DNA of 64,000 bases from Prado023 sp963700475 (GTDB lineage: Bacteria > Actinomycetota > Actinomycetes > S36-B12 > CAIYMF01): the NCBI GenBank assembly GCA_963700475.1, contig CAVOXR010000007.1, forward strand, positions 183,521 to 247,520, in the 5' to 3' direction. Made by a program: the position numbers and the translations under genes. This document shows, piece by piece, positions 55,557 through 64,000 of the stretch. Position 1 is the first letter of the stretch. Each line of letters opens with the position of its first letter. The notes beneath the pieces were generated by a model. The model did no database searches. It saw only the letters and a program-made list of their open reading frames with translations, and was not told the origin of the DNA.

Positions 55557-58034
55557 ATGCGCACCGAGATCGCGACGCTCACCCTGGACTCGACGGACAT
55601 GCTGACCGTGGGGGTGGTCGCAGCCATCGGGCTGGCTGCCCTCGGCGTGGCGTGGATGCTGTCCCGGGAGGTGCTCGCCGCTCCCGCGGGCACCGCCAAG
55701 ATGCAGGAGATCGCCGCCGCCATCCAGGAGGGGGCCTCGGCCTACCTGAACCGGCAGTTCCGCACCCTGAGCGTCTTCGCCGTCCTCGTCTTCTTCCTGC
55801 TCTTCCTCCTGCCCGCCAACACCACCTCCGAGCGGATCGGGCGCTCGCTGTTCTTCCTGGTGGGCGCTGTGTTCTCCGCCACCACGGGCTACTTCGGCAT
55901 GTGGCTGGCCGTCCGCGGCAACGTGCGCGTCGCGGCGGCGGCTCGGGACTCCGGGGAGCAGCAGGCGATGCGCATCGCCTTCCGGACCGGTGGCGTGGCC
56001 GGCATGTTCACCGTCGGCCTGGGCCTGTTCGGAGCAGCCCTGGTCGTGCTGGTCTACAAGGGCGAGGCGCCCAAGGTGCTCGAGGGCTTCGGCTTCGGTG
56101 CCGCACTGCTGGCCATGTTCATGCGCGTCGGCGGCGGCATCTTCACCAAGGCCGCGGACGTCGGCGCTGACCTGGTCGGCAAGGTCGAGGCGCACATCCC
56201 CGAGGACGACCCGCGCAACGCCGCGACGATCGCCGACAACGTGGGCGACAACGTCGGCGACTGCGCCGGCATGGCCGCCGACCTCTTCGAGTCCTACGCC
56301 GTGACCCTGGTCGCGGCGCTCATCCTCGGCACCACGGCGTTCGGCTCGCTGGGCCTGGTCTTCCCGCTGATCGTGCCCGCGCTCGGCGTGATCACTGCGG
56401 TGGTCGGCATCTTCGCCGTGGCCCCGCGCGCAGGGGACCGCTCGGGCATGTCGGCCATCAACCGCGGCTTCTTCATCTCCGCGGCCCTGTCCGCGGTCCT
56501 GGTGGTCATCGCCTCCTACGTGTTCCTCCCGGACCGGCTGACCCGGATCACCGGCATCCGGCTGGACGCGCTCGGCCTGGACGTCGTGAAGGCTGAGTCG
56601 TTCAACCCGCGGTTCCTGGCGATCGGCGCCGTGCTGATCGGCATCGTGCTCGCGGCGGCCATCCAGCAGCTCACCGGCTACTTCACTGAGACCGGCCGGC
56701 GTCCCGTCGACGACGTCGCCAAGTCCGCCCTCACCGGCCCGGCGACGGTCATCCTGACCGGTCTCTCGGTCGGCTTCGAGTCCGCGGTCTACTCCGCCCT
56801 GCTGATCGGCGCCGCGGTGTTCGCCGCCTTCTCGCTCGGCGGCGGGTCGGTCGTGCTCAGCCTGTTCGCGATCGCCCTGGCCGGCACCGGCCTGCTGACC
56901 ACGGTCGGCGTCATCGTGTCCATGGACACCTTCGGACCTGTCTCGGACAACGCCCAGGGCATCGCCGAGATGTCCGGGGACGTCACAGGCGAGGGCGCGG
57001 TCATCCTGACCAAGCTCGACGCGGTGGGCAACACCACCAAGGCCATCACGAAGGGCATCGCGATCGCGACGGCCGTGCTGGCGGCCACCGCGCTGTTCGG
57101 CGCGTTCCGCGAGTCGGTTGTCGGCGCCGCCCTCGAGGCCGGGCAGACCGCGGCCGACTCGATGGGGAACCTGGCCCAGCTCGGCCAGTACCTCGGCGTC
57201 CTGGACGTTGCCAACCCGCGCAACCTGGTCGGCCTGCTGATCGGCGCGGCTGTCGTGTTCCTCTTCTCCGGGCTGGCGATCAACGCCGTGTCGCGGGCGG
57301 CCGGGGCGGTCATCTACGAGGTCCGCCGCCAGTTCCGCGACCACCCGGGGATCATGGAGGGCACCGAGAAGCCCGAGTACGGCAAGGTCGTGGACATCGT
57401 CACCCGCGACTCCCTGCGCGAGCTCAGCACCCCAGGCCTGCTGGCCATGCTGACCCCGATTGCCGTCGGGTTCGGGCTCGGGGTCGGCGCGTTGGGCACG
57501 TTCCTGGCCGGCACCATCGCCACGGGCACGCTGATGGCGGTCTTCCTGGCCAACTCCGGCGGGGCATGGGACAACGCGAAGAAGTACGTCGAGGACGGCC
57601 ACATGGGCGGCAAGAACTCCCCGGCCCACGCGGCCACCGTGATCGGCGACACCGTCGGCGACCCGTTCAAGGACACCGCAGGCCCGGCCATCAACCCGCT
57701 GTTGAAGGTGATGAACCTGGTGGCGCTGCTGATCGCCCCGGCGGTCGTGGCGATGACCCTCGAGGGGCAGACCACGCTGCGGCTGACCATCGCGGTGGGG
57801 GCGTTGGCGATCATCATCGGCTCGCTGATCGCCTCCGGGCGCCACCGCGGCGGCGGCGAGGACCTGATCGACAAGATGGCCGACCGGGTCCACGCCGAGT
57901 ACGAGGACGCAGCCGCCCAGCGCGAGCTGGACGTGCAGTCGGTGATGCCAGGTGCGCCGGGGGTCAGTGCGTCAGCCGCTGGCGCGGCCGATCCGGGGGC
58001 GGACCCCGACGCCCCCGCCAAAGCCACGACGTGA
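55557..58034 (+). CDS. hppA: K+-independent proton-pumping membrane pyrophosphatase
   Basis: This 825-residue protein with about 16 helices couples pyrophosphate hydrolysis to proton export. The active-site motif DVGADLVGKVEAHIPEDDPRN begins at Asp201, followed by DNVGDNVGDCAGM and, late, GDTVGDPFKDTAGPAIN. The subtype position reads GNTTKAITKG with Lys495, the mark of K+-independent enzymes (K+-dependent ones have Ala). CGAGGAGA precedes the ATG. hppA also follows bldG in Streptomyces. Confidence 0.97.
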   Translation: MRTEIATLTLDSTDMLTVGVVAAIGLAALGVAWMLSREVLAAPAGTAKMQEIAAAIQEGASAYLNRQFRTLSVFAVLVFFLLFLLPANTTSERIGRSLFFLVGAVFSATTGYFGMWLAVRGNVRVAAAARDSGEQQAMRIAFRTGGVAGMFTVGLGLFGAALVVLVYKGEAPKVLEGFGFGAALLAMFMRVGGGIFTKAADVGADLVGKVEAHIPEDDPRNAATIADNVGDNVGDCAGMAADLFESYAVTLVAALILGTTAFGSLGLVFPLIVPALGVITAVVGIFAVAPRAGDRSGMSAINRGFFISAALSAVLVVIASYVFLPDRLTRITGIRLDALGLDVVKAESFNPRFLAIGAVLIGIVLAAAIQQLTGYFTETGRRPVDDVAKSALTGPATVILTGLSVGFESAVYSALLIGAAVFAAFSLGGGSVVLSLFAIALAGTGLLTTVGVIVSMDTFGPVSDNAQGIAEMSGDVTGEGAVILTKLDAVGNTTKAITKGIAIATAVLAATALFGAFRESVVGAALEAGQTAADSMGNLAQLGQYLGVLDVANPRNLVGLLIGAAVVFLFSGLAINAVSRAAGAVIYEVRRQFRDHPGIMEGTEKPEYGKVVDIVTRDSLRELSTPGLLAMLTPIAVGFGLGVGALGTFLAGTIATGTLMAVFLANSGGAWDNAKKYVEDGHMGGKNSPAHAATVIGDTVGDPFKDTAGPAINPLLKVMNLVALLIAPAVVAMTLEGQTTLRLTIAVGALAIIIGSLIASGRHRGGGEDLIDKMADRVHAEYEDAAAQRELDVQSVMPGAPGVSASAAGAADPGADPDAPAKATT

Positions 58035-58058
58035 CACGCCCTGCCGGACACTAGGGGG

Positions 58059-58952
58059 ATGGCACCGGAGGTCTCCAGCTCGCTCGCCTCATCCGCGCGC
58101 CACCGCGTCCGGACGCGACTTCGGCTGATCCGGATGCGGCCACGGCGCTCCCGGTTCGTGCGCGCGCTGGTGGCGTCGGCCCCGAGCCGGTCCATCCCGG
58201 CCGTGGCCGAGGGGCTCGCGGGAGGCCGCCGTGTACTCGCGATCGCGCATGTCTACTACCCCGAGCTGTGGGACGAGCTTGCCGAGGGCATCGCTCAGAT
58301 CCCAGGTGAGGTGGACGTGGTCGTCACGCTCGTGGAGGGGCGTGCGGAGCACCTGACCGAGCCCATCCGGTCACGGTTCCCCGGCGCCGACGTGCGGGTG
58401 CTGGCCAATCAGGGCCGCGACGTGTGGCCGTTGCTCCAGGTGCTCGACCGGGTGCCGGGCCACGACGCGGTCCTCAAGTTGCACACCAAGCGGTCCCCGC
58501 ACATGCGCAACGGGGACGCTTGGCGGCGGGAGCTTCTCGACGGCCTGGTCGGGTCCACCCAGCGGATCGAGGCGATCCTCGGGCTCATGGCCGCCGATCG
58601 GCGGATCGGGATGGTGGCCCCGGCACGCAACGTCCTCGGACGCGAGTTCCTCGGAGCGAACCGGGCACGGGTCGAGGCCCTGGCCCGTAAGGGCGGGCGG
58701 ACCTTCGACCCCGATCAGCTCTGGTTCGCCGCAGGGTCCATGTTCTGGGCCCGACCCGAGGTCCTTCTGCCGCTTGCCGACCTTGGCCTTGCCGCGGAGG
58801 AGTTCGGCCCGGAGACCGGTGCAGTCGACGGGACCCTGGCGCACGCGGTCGAGCGCTACCTCGGAGTCCTGGCGGCGGACCAGGGACTTGCGGTCATCGA
58901 AGCCCCGGACGTCGATCGCCTCCTCGGCGCCGAGCGCGGCGGCAGGGTGTGA
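58059..58952 (+). CDS. RgpF-family rhamnan/glycan synthesis-like protein
   Basis: This 297-residue protein has the RgpF pattern: AIAHVYYPELWDELAEGIAQIPG, NQGRDVWPLLQVLD, VLKLHTKRSPHMRNGDAWRRELL and WFAAGSMFWARPEVLLPL. RgpF proteins participate in surface polysaccharide assembly, often with glycosyltransferases. It stands alone 24 bases after hppA, an unusual place that could reflect a recent gain. Substrate unknown. Confidence 0.88.
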   Translation: MAPEVSSSLASSARHRVRTRLRLIRMRPRRSRFVRALVASAPSRSIPAVAEGLAGGRRVLAIAHVYYPELWDELAEGIAQIPGEVDVVVTLVEGRAEHLTEPIRSRFPGADVRVLANQGRDVWPLLQVLDRVPGHDAVLKLHTKRSPHMRNGDAWRRELLDGLVGSTQRIEAILGLMAADRRIGMVAPARNVLGREFLGANRARVEALARKGGRTFDPDQLWFAAGSMFWARPEVLLPLADLGLAAEEFGPETGAVDGTLAHAVERYLGVLAADQGLAVIEAPDVDRLLGAERGGRV

Positions 58953-59461
58953 CCGTGGGCCCGGGCGCCAGCGTGCGGGCCCGGCATTGAAGCCTGCCTG
59001 GCTCTCGATAGCCTCGTTGGGGCGGGACAGCCCGATCCCGCGTGATCCTGTCGAGCCAGCCGCGGCCTGTGGATGCCGCGGCGGCGGGCGCCTGTTCGGG
59101 GTACACCATCGCCCTGTCGTGACCAAGGGCGACCCAGTCCGCGCGCTGGGCACACGATGTCGCCCGTATGGCGGCCGTCCCTTGCCGGAACGCGGATCGC
59201 GCACAAGAAGACGCCCTGATGGGCGCCTACGAGGCCGCCAATAGGGCGGTTTCGCGTGCGTCGCCGTCGCGGGGACTGCTCACGGCTCTGAGAAGGTCGA
59301 CTTCGTGCGCGTCGAGTGCTGGGCCGCGGGCCGTACAGCAACGTGGCTGGCGCGAGACCGGCCCACAGGGGAACCGACTCGAAGGTCGATTCCCGAGGCG
59401 CACCGATCCACGGGCGCACCGCTCCAGGGGCGCACCGCTCCTCTGGACACACAATGGGGCC
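58953..59461. other. 509-base intergenic region
   Basis: No convincing gene is visible. A 16-bp unit GGCGCACCG(A/C)TCC repeats three times in tandem at 59397, 59413 and 59429, ending ~20 bases before the methyltransferase start. A weak GC hairpin occurs near 59213-59228. The frames that are open here have shadow-like composition. Confidence 0.6.
59397..59441 (+). repeat. Three 16-bp tandem repeats upstream of the methyltransferase
   Basis: Copies at 59397, 59413 and 59429 share GGCGCACCG-TCC with an exact 16-base period; only a few positions vary. They could be operator sites or a slippage product. Confidence 0.7.
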
Positions 59462-61154
59462 ATGACCCACGATGTCGCCGCCCGGGTCCGGGCTTTCCTG
59501 CTCGCCTCGGGCTTCACCACTGACGGCGTGCTCGCCCGGGTAGGGGCCGAGGCGTTCGCCGCGCTGGGTCGGGACCTGACCGTCCCGGTGCGTCGGGCGC
59601 TCGCGGCGTCCGACGCCGCGCCGGCCCGACCGGTCCGCGCCCAGCGCACCCGGCACCGATCCCTCCCCCCGGGACCTGTTCAGTCCCAGGCCTCTCGAAC
59701 CGTCCGGGCCCAACGCTTCCGACTCCTCCCCTCTCGGCCCGTCCGGACCACTCACCCGGGACTCATCCGAACCCTCCTCCCGGATCCCGTCCGGGCCCAG
59801 GACGGCCCCGACCCGCACCCTCGACCGGCTGATCGAGGCGTTCCTGCTCGCCGACCCCATCCCGGACGACGCCCTCCCCGGGCAGGTCGTCGACGACCTC
59901 GAGGTCCTCGGGATGGTCCGCCGGGAAGGGGAGCGCCTGGTGCCCCTCGTTGACGTCCGCCCCTACGGCGAGCCCGACACCGACTGGTACGTCGTCAGCG
60001 ACATCGGCGCCCCCGCGACCCCCGACCACGTCCTCGGCCTGGGCGGCGCGTCGCTCACGTTCGCCCGGATCACGCCCCGGCGGGACGTCGGCTGGGCCAT
60101 GGACCTCGGCTGCGGGGCCGGCAGCCAGGTGCTGCACGCGGCGCGTCACGCAGGCCGGGTCGTCGCCACCGACACCAATCCCCGCGCCCTGAAGCTCACC
60201 GCGCTCACGGCTGCGCTGTCCGGGATCCCCGAGGAGCGGCTGGACCTGCGCGAGGGGTCGCTGTTCGCCCCCGTGTCCGATGAGCGCTTCGACCTCGTGG
60301 TGTCCAACCCTCCGTTCGTGATCTCGCCGTCGCACCGGTTCACCTACCGCGACGCGGGTCTGCCGGGTGACGAGCTGTCGCGCCTGGTCGTCCGGGGTGC
60401 AGCGGCCCACCTGGCACCCGGCGGGATGGCGGCGGTCCTGGGCAACTGGCTGCACGTCGAAGGCGAGGACTGGCGGGAGCGGGTCGCCGAGTGGGTGTCC
60501 GGCACGGGGGTGAGCGCGTGGATCGTGGAACGCGACACGCAGTCCGTCGCCGACTACGCCGCGACCTGGTTGCGCGACGCCCAGATTCCCGAGGGGCCCG
60601 AGTTCGATGCGGCGATGGACGAGTGGCTCGACGCGTTCGCCGACGAGGGCTGTGTGGAGGTCGGGTTCGGCTGGTTCATCCTCGTCGCCCCGGGAGCCCC
60701 GGAGCCGTCTGAAGCTTCCCCGGGCGACCAGCCCTGGGTCCTCGTCGAGGACCTTGCCCACATCGAAAGGTTGCCGCGCGGCGACGAGGTCCTCGCCTTC
60801 CTCGAGGGGTGCCGCACGGCCGAGAAGACGACCGCGCCGAGCCTCCTGGCCGCCCGAGCCCGCCTGGCCGAGGGTGCCACGATCACCGCCACCACCCACC
60901 TCGCCGGGGGCTCCCGGGTCCAGGCCCCGCCCCGCCTCGGGCTGGCCGGCGTGGTGGGTCCGGGAGGCTGGCGACCGGCCATCACCGTCCCCCCGGAGCT
61001 GCTCTCCGCCCTGCTGGCCGACCACGACACGCCCATCGGTGAACGTCTCGATGCCGTCGCGCAGGCCGAAGGCCTGGACCCCCTGGACGTGCTGGGCCCG
61101 GCCCTGATGGGTTTGCGCGAACTGGTCCGGGTGGGCATAGTGCGCACCGAATGA
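59462..61154 (+). pseudogene. SAM-dependent methyltransferase (DUF7059-type), frameshifted in this sequence
   Basis: The frame from ATG 59462 encodes MTHDVAARVRAFLLASGFTT and on to VPVRRALAASDAAPA. Homology then continues in the next frame with a Ser/Pro-rich linker, TLDRLIEAFLLADPIPDDALPG, the SAM-binding MDLGCGAGSQVLHAA and the NPPF catalytic motif (VSNPPFVISP), ending at 61154. The shift lies in about 59612-59690 and equals one extra base. The corrected gene is about 563 residues, normal for actinobacterial proteins with an N-terminal helical domain. The NPPF motif suggests N-methylation of a Gln, adenine or guanine target. Confidence 0.8.
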
Positions 61155-61327
61155 CAGTGCCGCGACCGGCATTTGCGATGATGGAATGCGTCACATGCCG
61201 GTCGACCACCGGTCCCGGACAATGCCGGGAGCCGCCGGAACGGCGCCCAGTGAACGACCACGCCGGTCGGAACCTCCCACCGGCGCCCGCCGGGGGACCC
61301 CGGCATCGCAGATCCAGATGAGGACCC

Positions 61328-64000
61328 GTGCCCGCTGCAACGACCGACTCCCTCCGCCGCCTCGTGATCGTCGAGTCGCCGGCCAAGGCCAAGACGATCC
61401 AGGGCTACTTGGGCTCCGGATACGACGTCCAGGCCTCCGTCGGGCACGTCCGCGACCTGCCCAACAGTGCCGGTGAGGTGCCCGCCGCCATCAAGGGCAA
61501 GCCCTGGGCCCGGCTGGCGATCGACGTCGAGGACGGCTTCAAGCCCTACTACGTGGTCACCGCGAGCAAGCGCGCCAAGGTCGCCGAGCTGAAGAAGGCC
61601 CTGGCCTCCGCCGATGAGCTGTGGCTCGCGACGGACGAGGACCGCGAGGGCGAGGCGATCGCCTGGCACCTGCGTGAGGTGCTCAAGCCGAAGGTGCCGG
61701 TCCGCCGGATGGTGTTCCACGAGATCACGCGTGAGGCGATCAACGAGGCAGCTGCGAACACCCGCGACCTCGATCAGGACCTCGTGGACGCCCAGGAGGC
61801 CCGCCGCCTGGTCGACCGGCTGTTCGGCTTCGAGGTCTCGCCGGTGCTGTGGAAGAAGGTCCTGTCAGGGCTGTCCGCGGGCCGCGTGCAGTCGGTGGCG
61901 ACGCGCCTGGTGGTCGACCGTGAGCGGGCGCGGATCGCGTTCCGCTCCGCCGGGTACTGGGACGCCTCGGGAACGTTCGTCGCCGAGGGCGGGGAGTTCC
62001 CGGCGAAGCTGGTCGCTATCGACGGGTCACGGGTCGCAAGCGGTGGGGACTTCGGCGACGACGGGCAGCTGAAGCCCGCTGCGGCCAAGGCCGGCGCCCT
62101 GCGACTGGACCAGCAGACCGCGCTGGGGCTGGTGACAGCGCTGGATGGGGCGTCCTGGTCGGTCCGGTCGGTGACCGAGAAGCCGACCACGCGCCGGCCC
62201 TCGGCGCCGTTCATGACCTCGACGCTGCAGCAGGAGGCCTCGCGCAAGATGCGCTGGGGCGCCCAGCGCACGATGCGCGCCGCCCAGGGCCTGTACGAGA
62301 ACGGCCACATCACCTATATGCGCACCGACTCGACGACCCTGTCTGCCGGGGCGCTGCGGGCGGCGCGGCAGGCGGCGTCCGAGATCTACGGGGCTGCGTT
62401 CGTCTCCGAGACCCCTCGGAAGTACGACCGGAAGGTCAAGAACGCCCAGGAGGCGCACGAGGCGATCCGTCCGGCCGGGGACTCGTTCGCCCGTCCCGCT
62501 GAGCTCGCGGGTCGCGTGAGCGCCGACGAGTTCGCGCTGTACGAGCTGATCTGGAAGCGCACGATCGCCTCCCAGATGGCCGACGCGCGGCTGGCGACGA
62601 CCACCGTGCGGCTGGGCGCTGGCGCCTCGGACGGCCGGGATGTCGAGTTCTCGGCGTCGGGCACCGTGACCCTGTTCGCCGGGTTCCTGGCGGCCTACGA
62701 GGAGGGCACCGACGAGGTCCGCGACAGCGAGTCGGGAACCGAGGGCGGCGGGCGTGCCGCCGACCGGCGGCTGCCGGCGATGCGCGAGGGCGACACTCTG
62801 GGCTGCAGCGAGCTGCATGCCGAGGGCCACACCACGACCCCGCCGGCTCGCTACACGGAGGCCTCGCTGGTCAAGGACCTCGAGGAGCGCGGCATCGGTC
62901 GGCCCTCGACGTACGCGGCGATCATCGCCACGATCGTCGACCGCGGCTACGTGCGCAAGAAGGGCACGTCCCTGATCCCGACGTTCCTGGCGTTCAGCGT
63001 GACCCGCCTGATGGAGCAGCACTTCGCCACACTCGTGGACTACGGCTTCACCGCGCGCCTGGAGGAGATCCTCGACCTGGTCGCGAACGCCTCGACCGAC
63101 CGTCTTCGCGTGCTCGAGGGCTTCTTCTACGGCGACCCGACCCGCGACTTCCCCGGGCTGGACCCGCTGGTCAAGGGCTTGGGCGACATCGATGCCCGGG
63201 CGATGGCCTCGTTCCCGATCGGCCCGGACGGCCTTTCCGAGGGGCTGGTCACCGGTGCCCCCGGCGAGATCGTGCTGCGGGTGGGCAAGTACGGGCCGTA
63301 CGTCGAGCGCGGCGAGGAGAAGGGCAACGTCGGCGAGGAGGTGGCCCCCGACGAGCTCGACCTCGCGATGGCCGAGGCGCTGCTTGCTGCACCGTCGGGC
63401 GATCGGGTGCTCGGACGGCACCCCGAGTCGGGGCTGGAGATCGTGGCGAAGTCCGGGCGTTACGGGCCGTACGTGACCGAAGTGCTGCCCGAGGGGGCGC
63501 CGAAGTCGGCCAAGCCGCGGACGGGCTCGCTGCTCAGCGGGATGTCGCTGGACACCCTGACGCTCGAGGACGCGCTGCGGATCATGACGCTGCCGCGGGT
63601 CGTTGGCGCTGACCCGGAGGGCAACGAGATCACGGCCGCGAACGGGCGCTACGGGCCGTACATCGCCCGGACGGTCGAGGGCAAGGCCGACTACCGCTCG
63701 CTGGCGTCCGAGGACCAGCTGTTCACGGTCACGCTCGAGGAGGCGTTGGCGCTGTACGCGGCGCCCAAGCAGCGTCGCGGCCAGGGGCGGGCCGCTGAGC
63801 CGTTGCGCGAGATCGGCGTCGATCCGGCCAGTGGTGGTGCGATCACCCTGCGCGAGGGCCGCTTCGGGCCGTACGTGACCGACGGGGAGACCAACGCGTC
63901 GCTGCGCAAGGGCGACGACCCGGCGACGATCACGCTGGAGCGGGCGGCGGAGCTGCTGGCGGACCGGAGGGCGGCGGGCCCGCCGGTGAAGCGCACGGCG
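61328..64000 (+). CDS. topA: DNA topoisomerase I (3' end cut by window edge)
   Basis: Reading from GTG 61328 gives 891 codons with no stop before the window ends. The product starts MPAATTDSLRRLVIVESPAK, the TOPRIM domain, with DEDREGEAIAW as the acidic motif. The active-site Tyr330 lies in GHITYMRTDSTTLSAG; the corresponding M. tuberculosis Tyr is 342. The C-terminal part shows repeated RYGPY/KYGPYV blocks of the actinobacterial type, without zinc fingers. GAGG at 61320-61323 precedes the start. Confidence 0.97.
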   Translation, partial: MPAATTDSLRRLVIVESPAKAKTIQGYLGSGYDVQASVGHVRDLPNSAGEVPAAIKGKPWARLAIDVEDGFKPYYVVTASKRAKVAELKKALASADELWLATDEDREGEAIAWHLREVLKPKVPVRRMVFHEITREAINEAAANTRDLDQDLVDAQEARRLVDRLFGFEVSPVLWKKVLSGLSAGRVQSVATRLVVDRERARIAFRSAGYWDASGTFVAEGGEFPAKLVAIDGSRVASGGDFGDDGQLKPAAAKAGALRLDQQTALGLVTALDGASWSVRSVTEKPTTRRPSAPFMTSTLQQEASRKMRWGAQRTMRAAQGLYENGHITYMRTDSTTLSAGALRAARQAASEIYGAAFVSETPRKYDRKVKNAQEAHEAIRPAGDSFARPAELAGRVSADEFALYELIWKRTIASQMADARLATTTVRLGAGASDGRDVEFSASGTVTLFAGFLAAYEEGTDEVRDSESGTEGGGRAADRRLPAMREGDTLGCSELHAEGHTTTPPARYTEASLVKDLEERGIGRPSTYAAIIATIVDRGYVRKKGTSLIPTFLAFSVTRLMEQHFATLVDYGFTARLEEILDLVANASTDRLRVLEGFFYGDPTRDFPGLDPLVKGLGDIDARAMASFPIGPDGLSEGLVTGAPGEIVLRVGKYGPYVERGEEKGNVGEEVAPDELDLAMAEALLAAPSGDRVLGRHPESGLEIVAKSGRYGPYVTEVLPEGAPKSAKPRTGSLLSGMSLDTLTLEDALRIMTLPRVVGADPEGNEITAANGRYGPYIARTVEGKADYRSLASEDQLFTVTLEEALALYAAPKQRRGQGRAAEPLREIGVDPASGGAITLREGRFGPYVTDGETNASLRKGDDPATITLERAAELLADRRAAGPPVKRTA

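Overview
The window is about 70% GC, has densely packed genes with many ATGA/GTGA overlaps and GTG starts, and reads as the replication-origin region of a high-GC actinomycete chromosome. The left edge is the classic rpmH / dnaA / oriC / dnaN / recF / dciA / gyrB / gyrA block. It is followed by DUF3566, tRNA-Ile, the small DLW-39 family protein, tRNA-Ala, ppiA, rhomboid, crgA, a class E sortase cluster and pabA. From dnaX (21.4 kb) to topA (64 kb) the order dnaX-recR-DUF5063-lysC-asd, ponA2-bagB-bagA-MBL-NUDIX-ridA-crp, nth-NUDIX-marP-ephE-holin-like, acs, ssd-tad, helicase, bldG, hppA, topA matches, from memory, the block on the other side of the origin in Mycobacterium (Rv3721c to Rv3646c) and the bldG region of Streptomyces. 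The family or genus cannot be named from sequence alone.

Layout: 0-10.9 kb replication initiation and gyrase; 10.9-15.9 kb tRNAs, a prolyl isomerase, division and cell-envelope genes; 15.9-20.6 kb a minus-strand run (aminotransferase, SDR, small hydrolase, pyrE, DedA, TrmH) and tRNA-Ser; 20.6-27.4 kb ferritin, clamp loader, recR, aspartate kinase/semialdehyde dehydrogenase and tRNA-Pro; 27.5-37.1 kb a mostly minus-strand cell-wall and regulation block (metallophosphatase, class A PBP, Get3-like ATPase pair, MBL, NUDIX, RidA, DUF4177, Crp, RsiG); 37.2-45.4 kb nth, CoA-type NUDIX, MarP, EphE-like, NhaA, Acs; 45.8-50.7 kb a septum-site/Tad pilus operon; 50.8-64 kb MBL, DUF1998-type helicase, BldG switch, H+-pyrophosphatase, RgpF, methyltransferase, topA (cut by the window edge).

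Regulation: BldG (with Ser57), a degenerate HATPase partner, an RsiG-type anti-sigma factor with two c-di-GMP-binding repeats, Crp and CrgA together suggest Streptomyces-like developmental or sigma-switch control. The WhiB4/WblA gene normally seen beside ponA2 is absent from its usual place.

Most unusual signals: (1) two copies of a ~110-bp element placed exactly at the 3' ends of tRNA-Ala and tRNA-Pro. Each is bounded by a 12-13 bp duplication of its own tRNA tail, and each contains two hairpins whose stems differ in sequence but stay paired. (2) A GyrA with Leu at the quinolone-resistance Ser/Ala position. (3) Four frameshifts (crp, nhaA twice, the DUF7059-type methyltransferase), all reading as a single extra base, so base-call error must be excluded. 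(4) A hairpin predicted to mask the crp ribosome-binding site. (5) DnaA-box clusters outside oriC.
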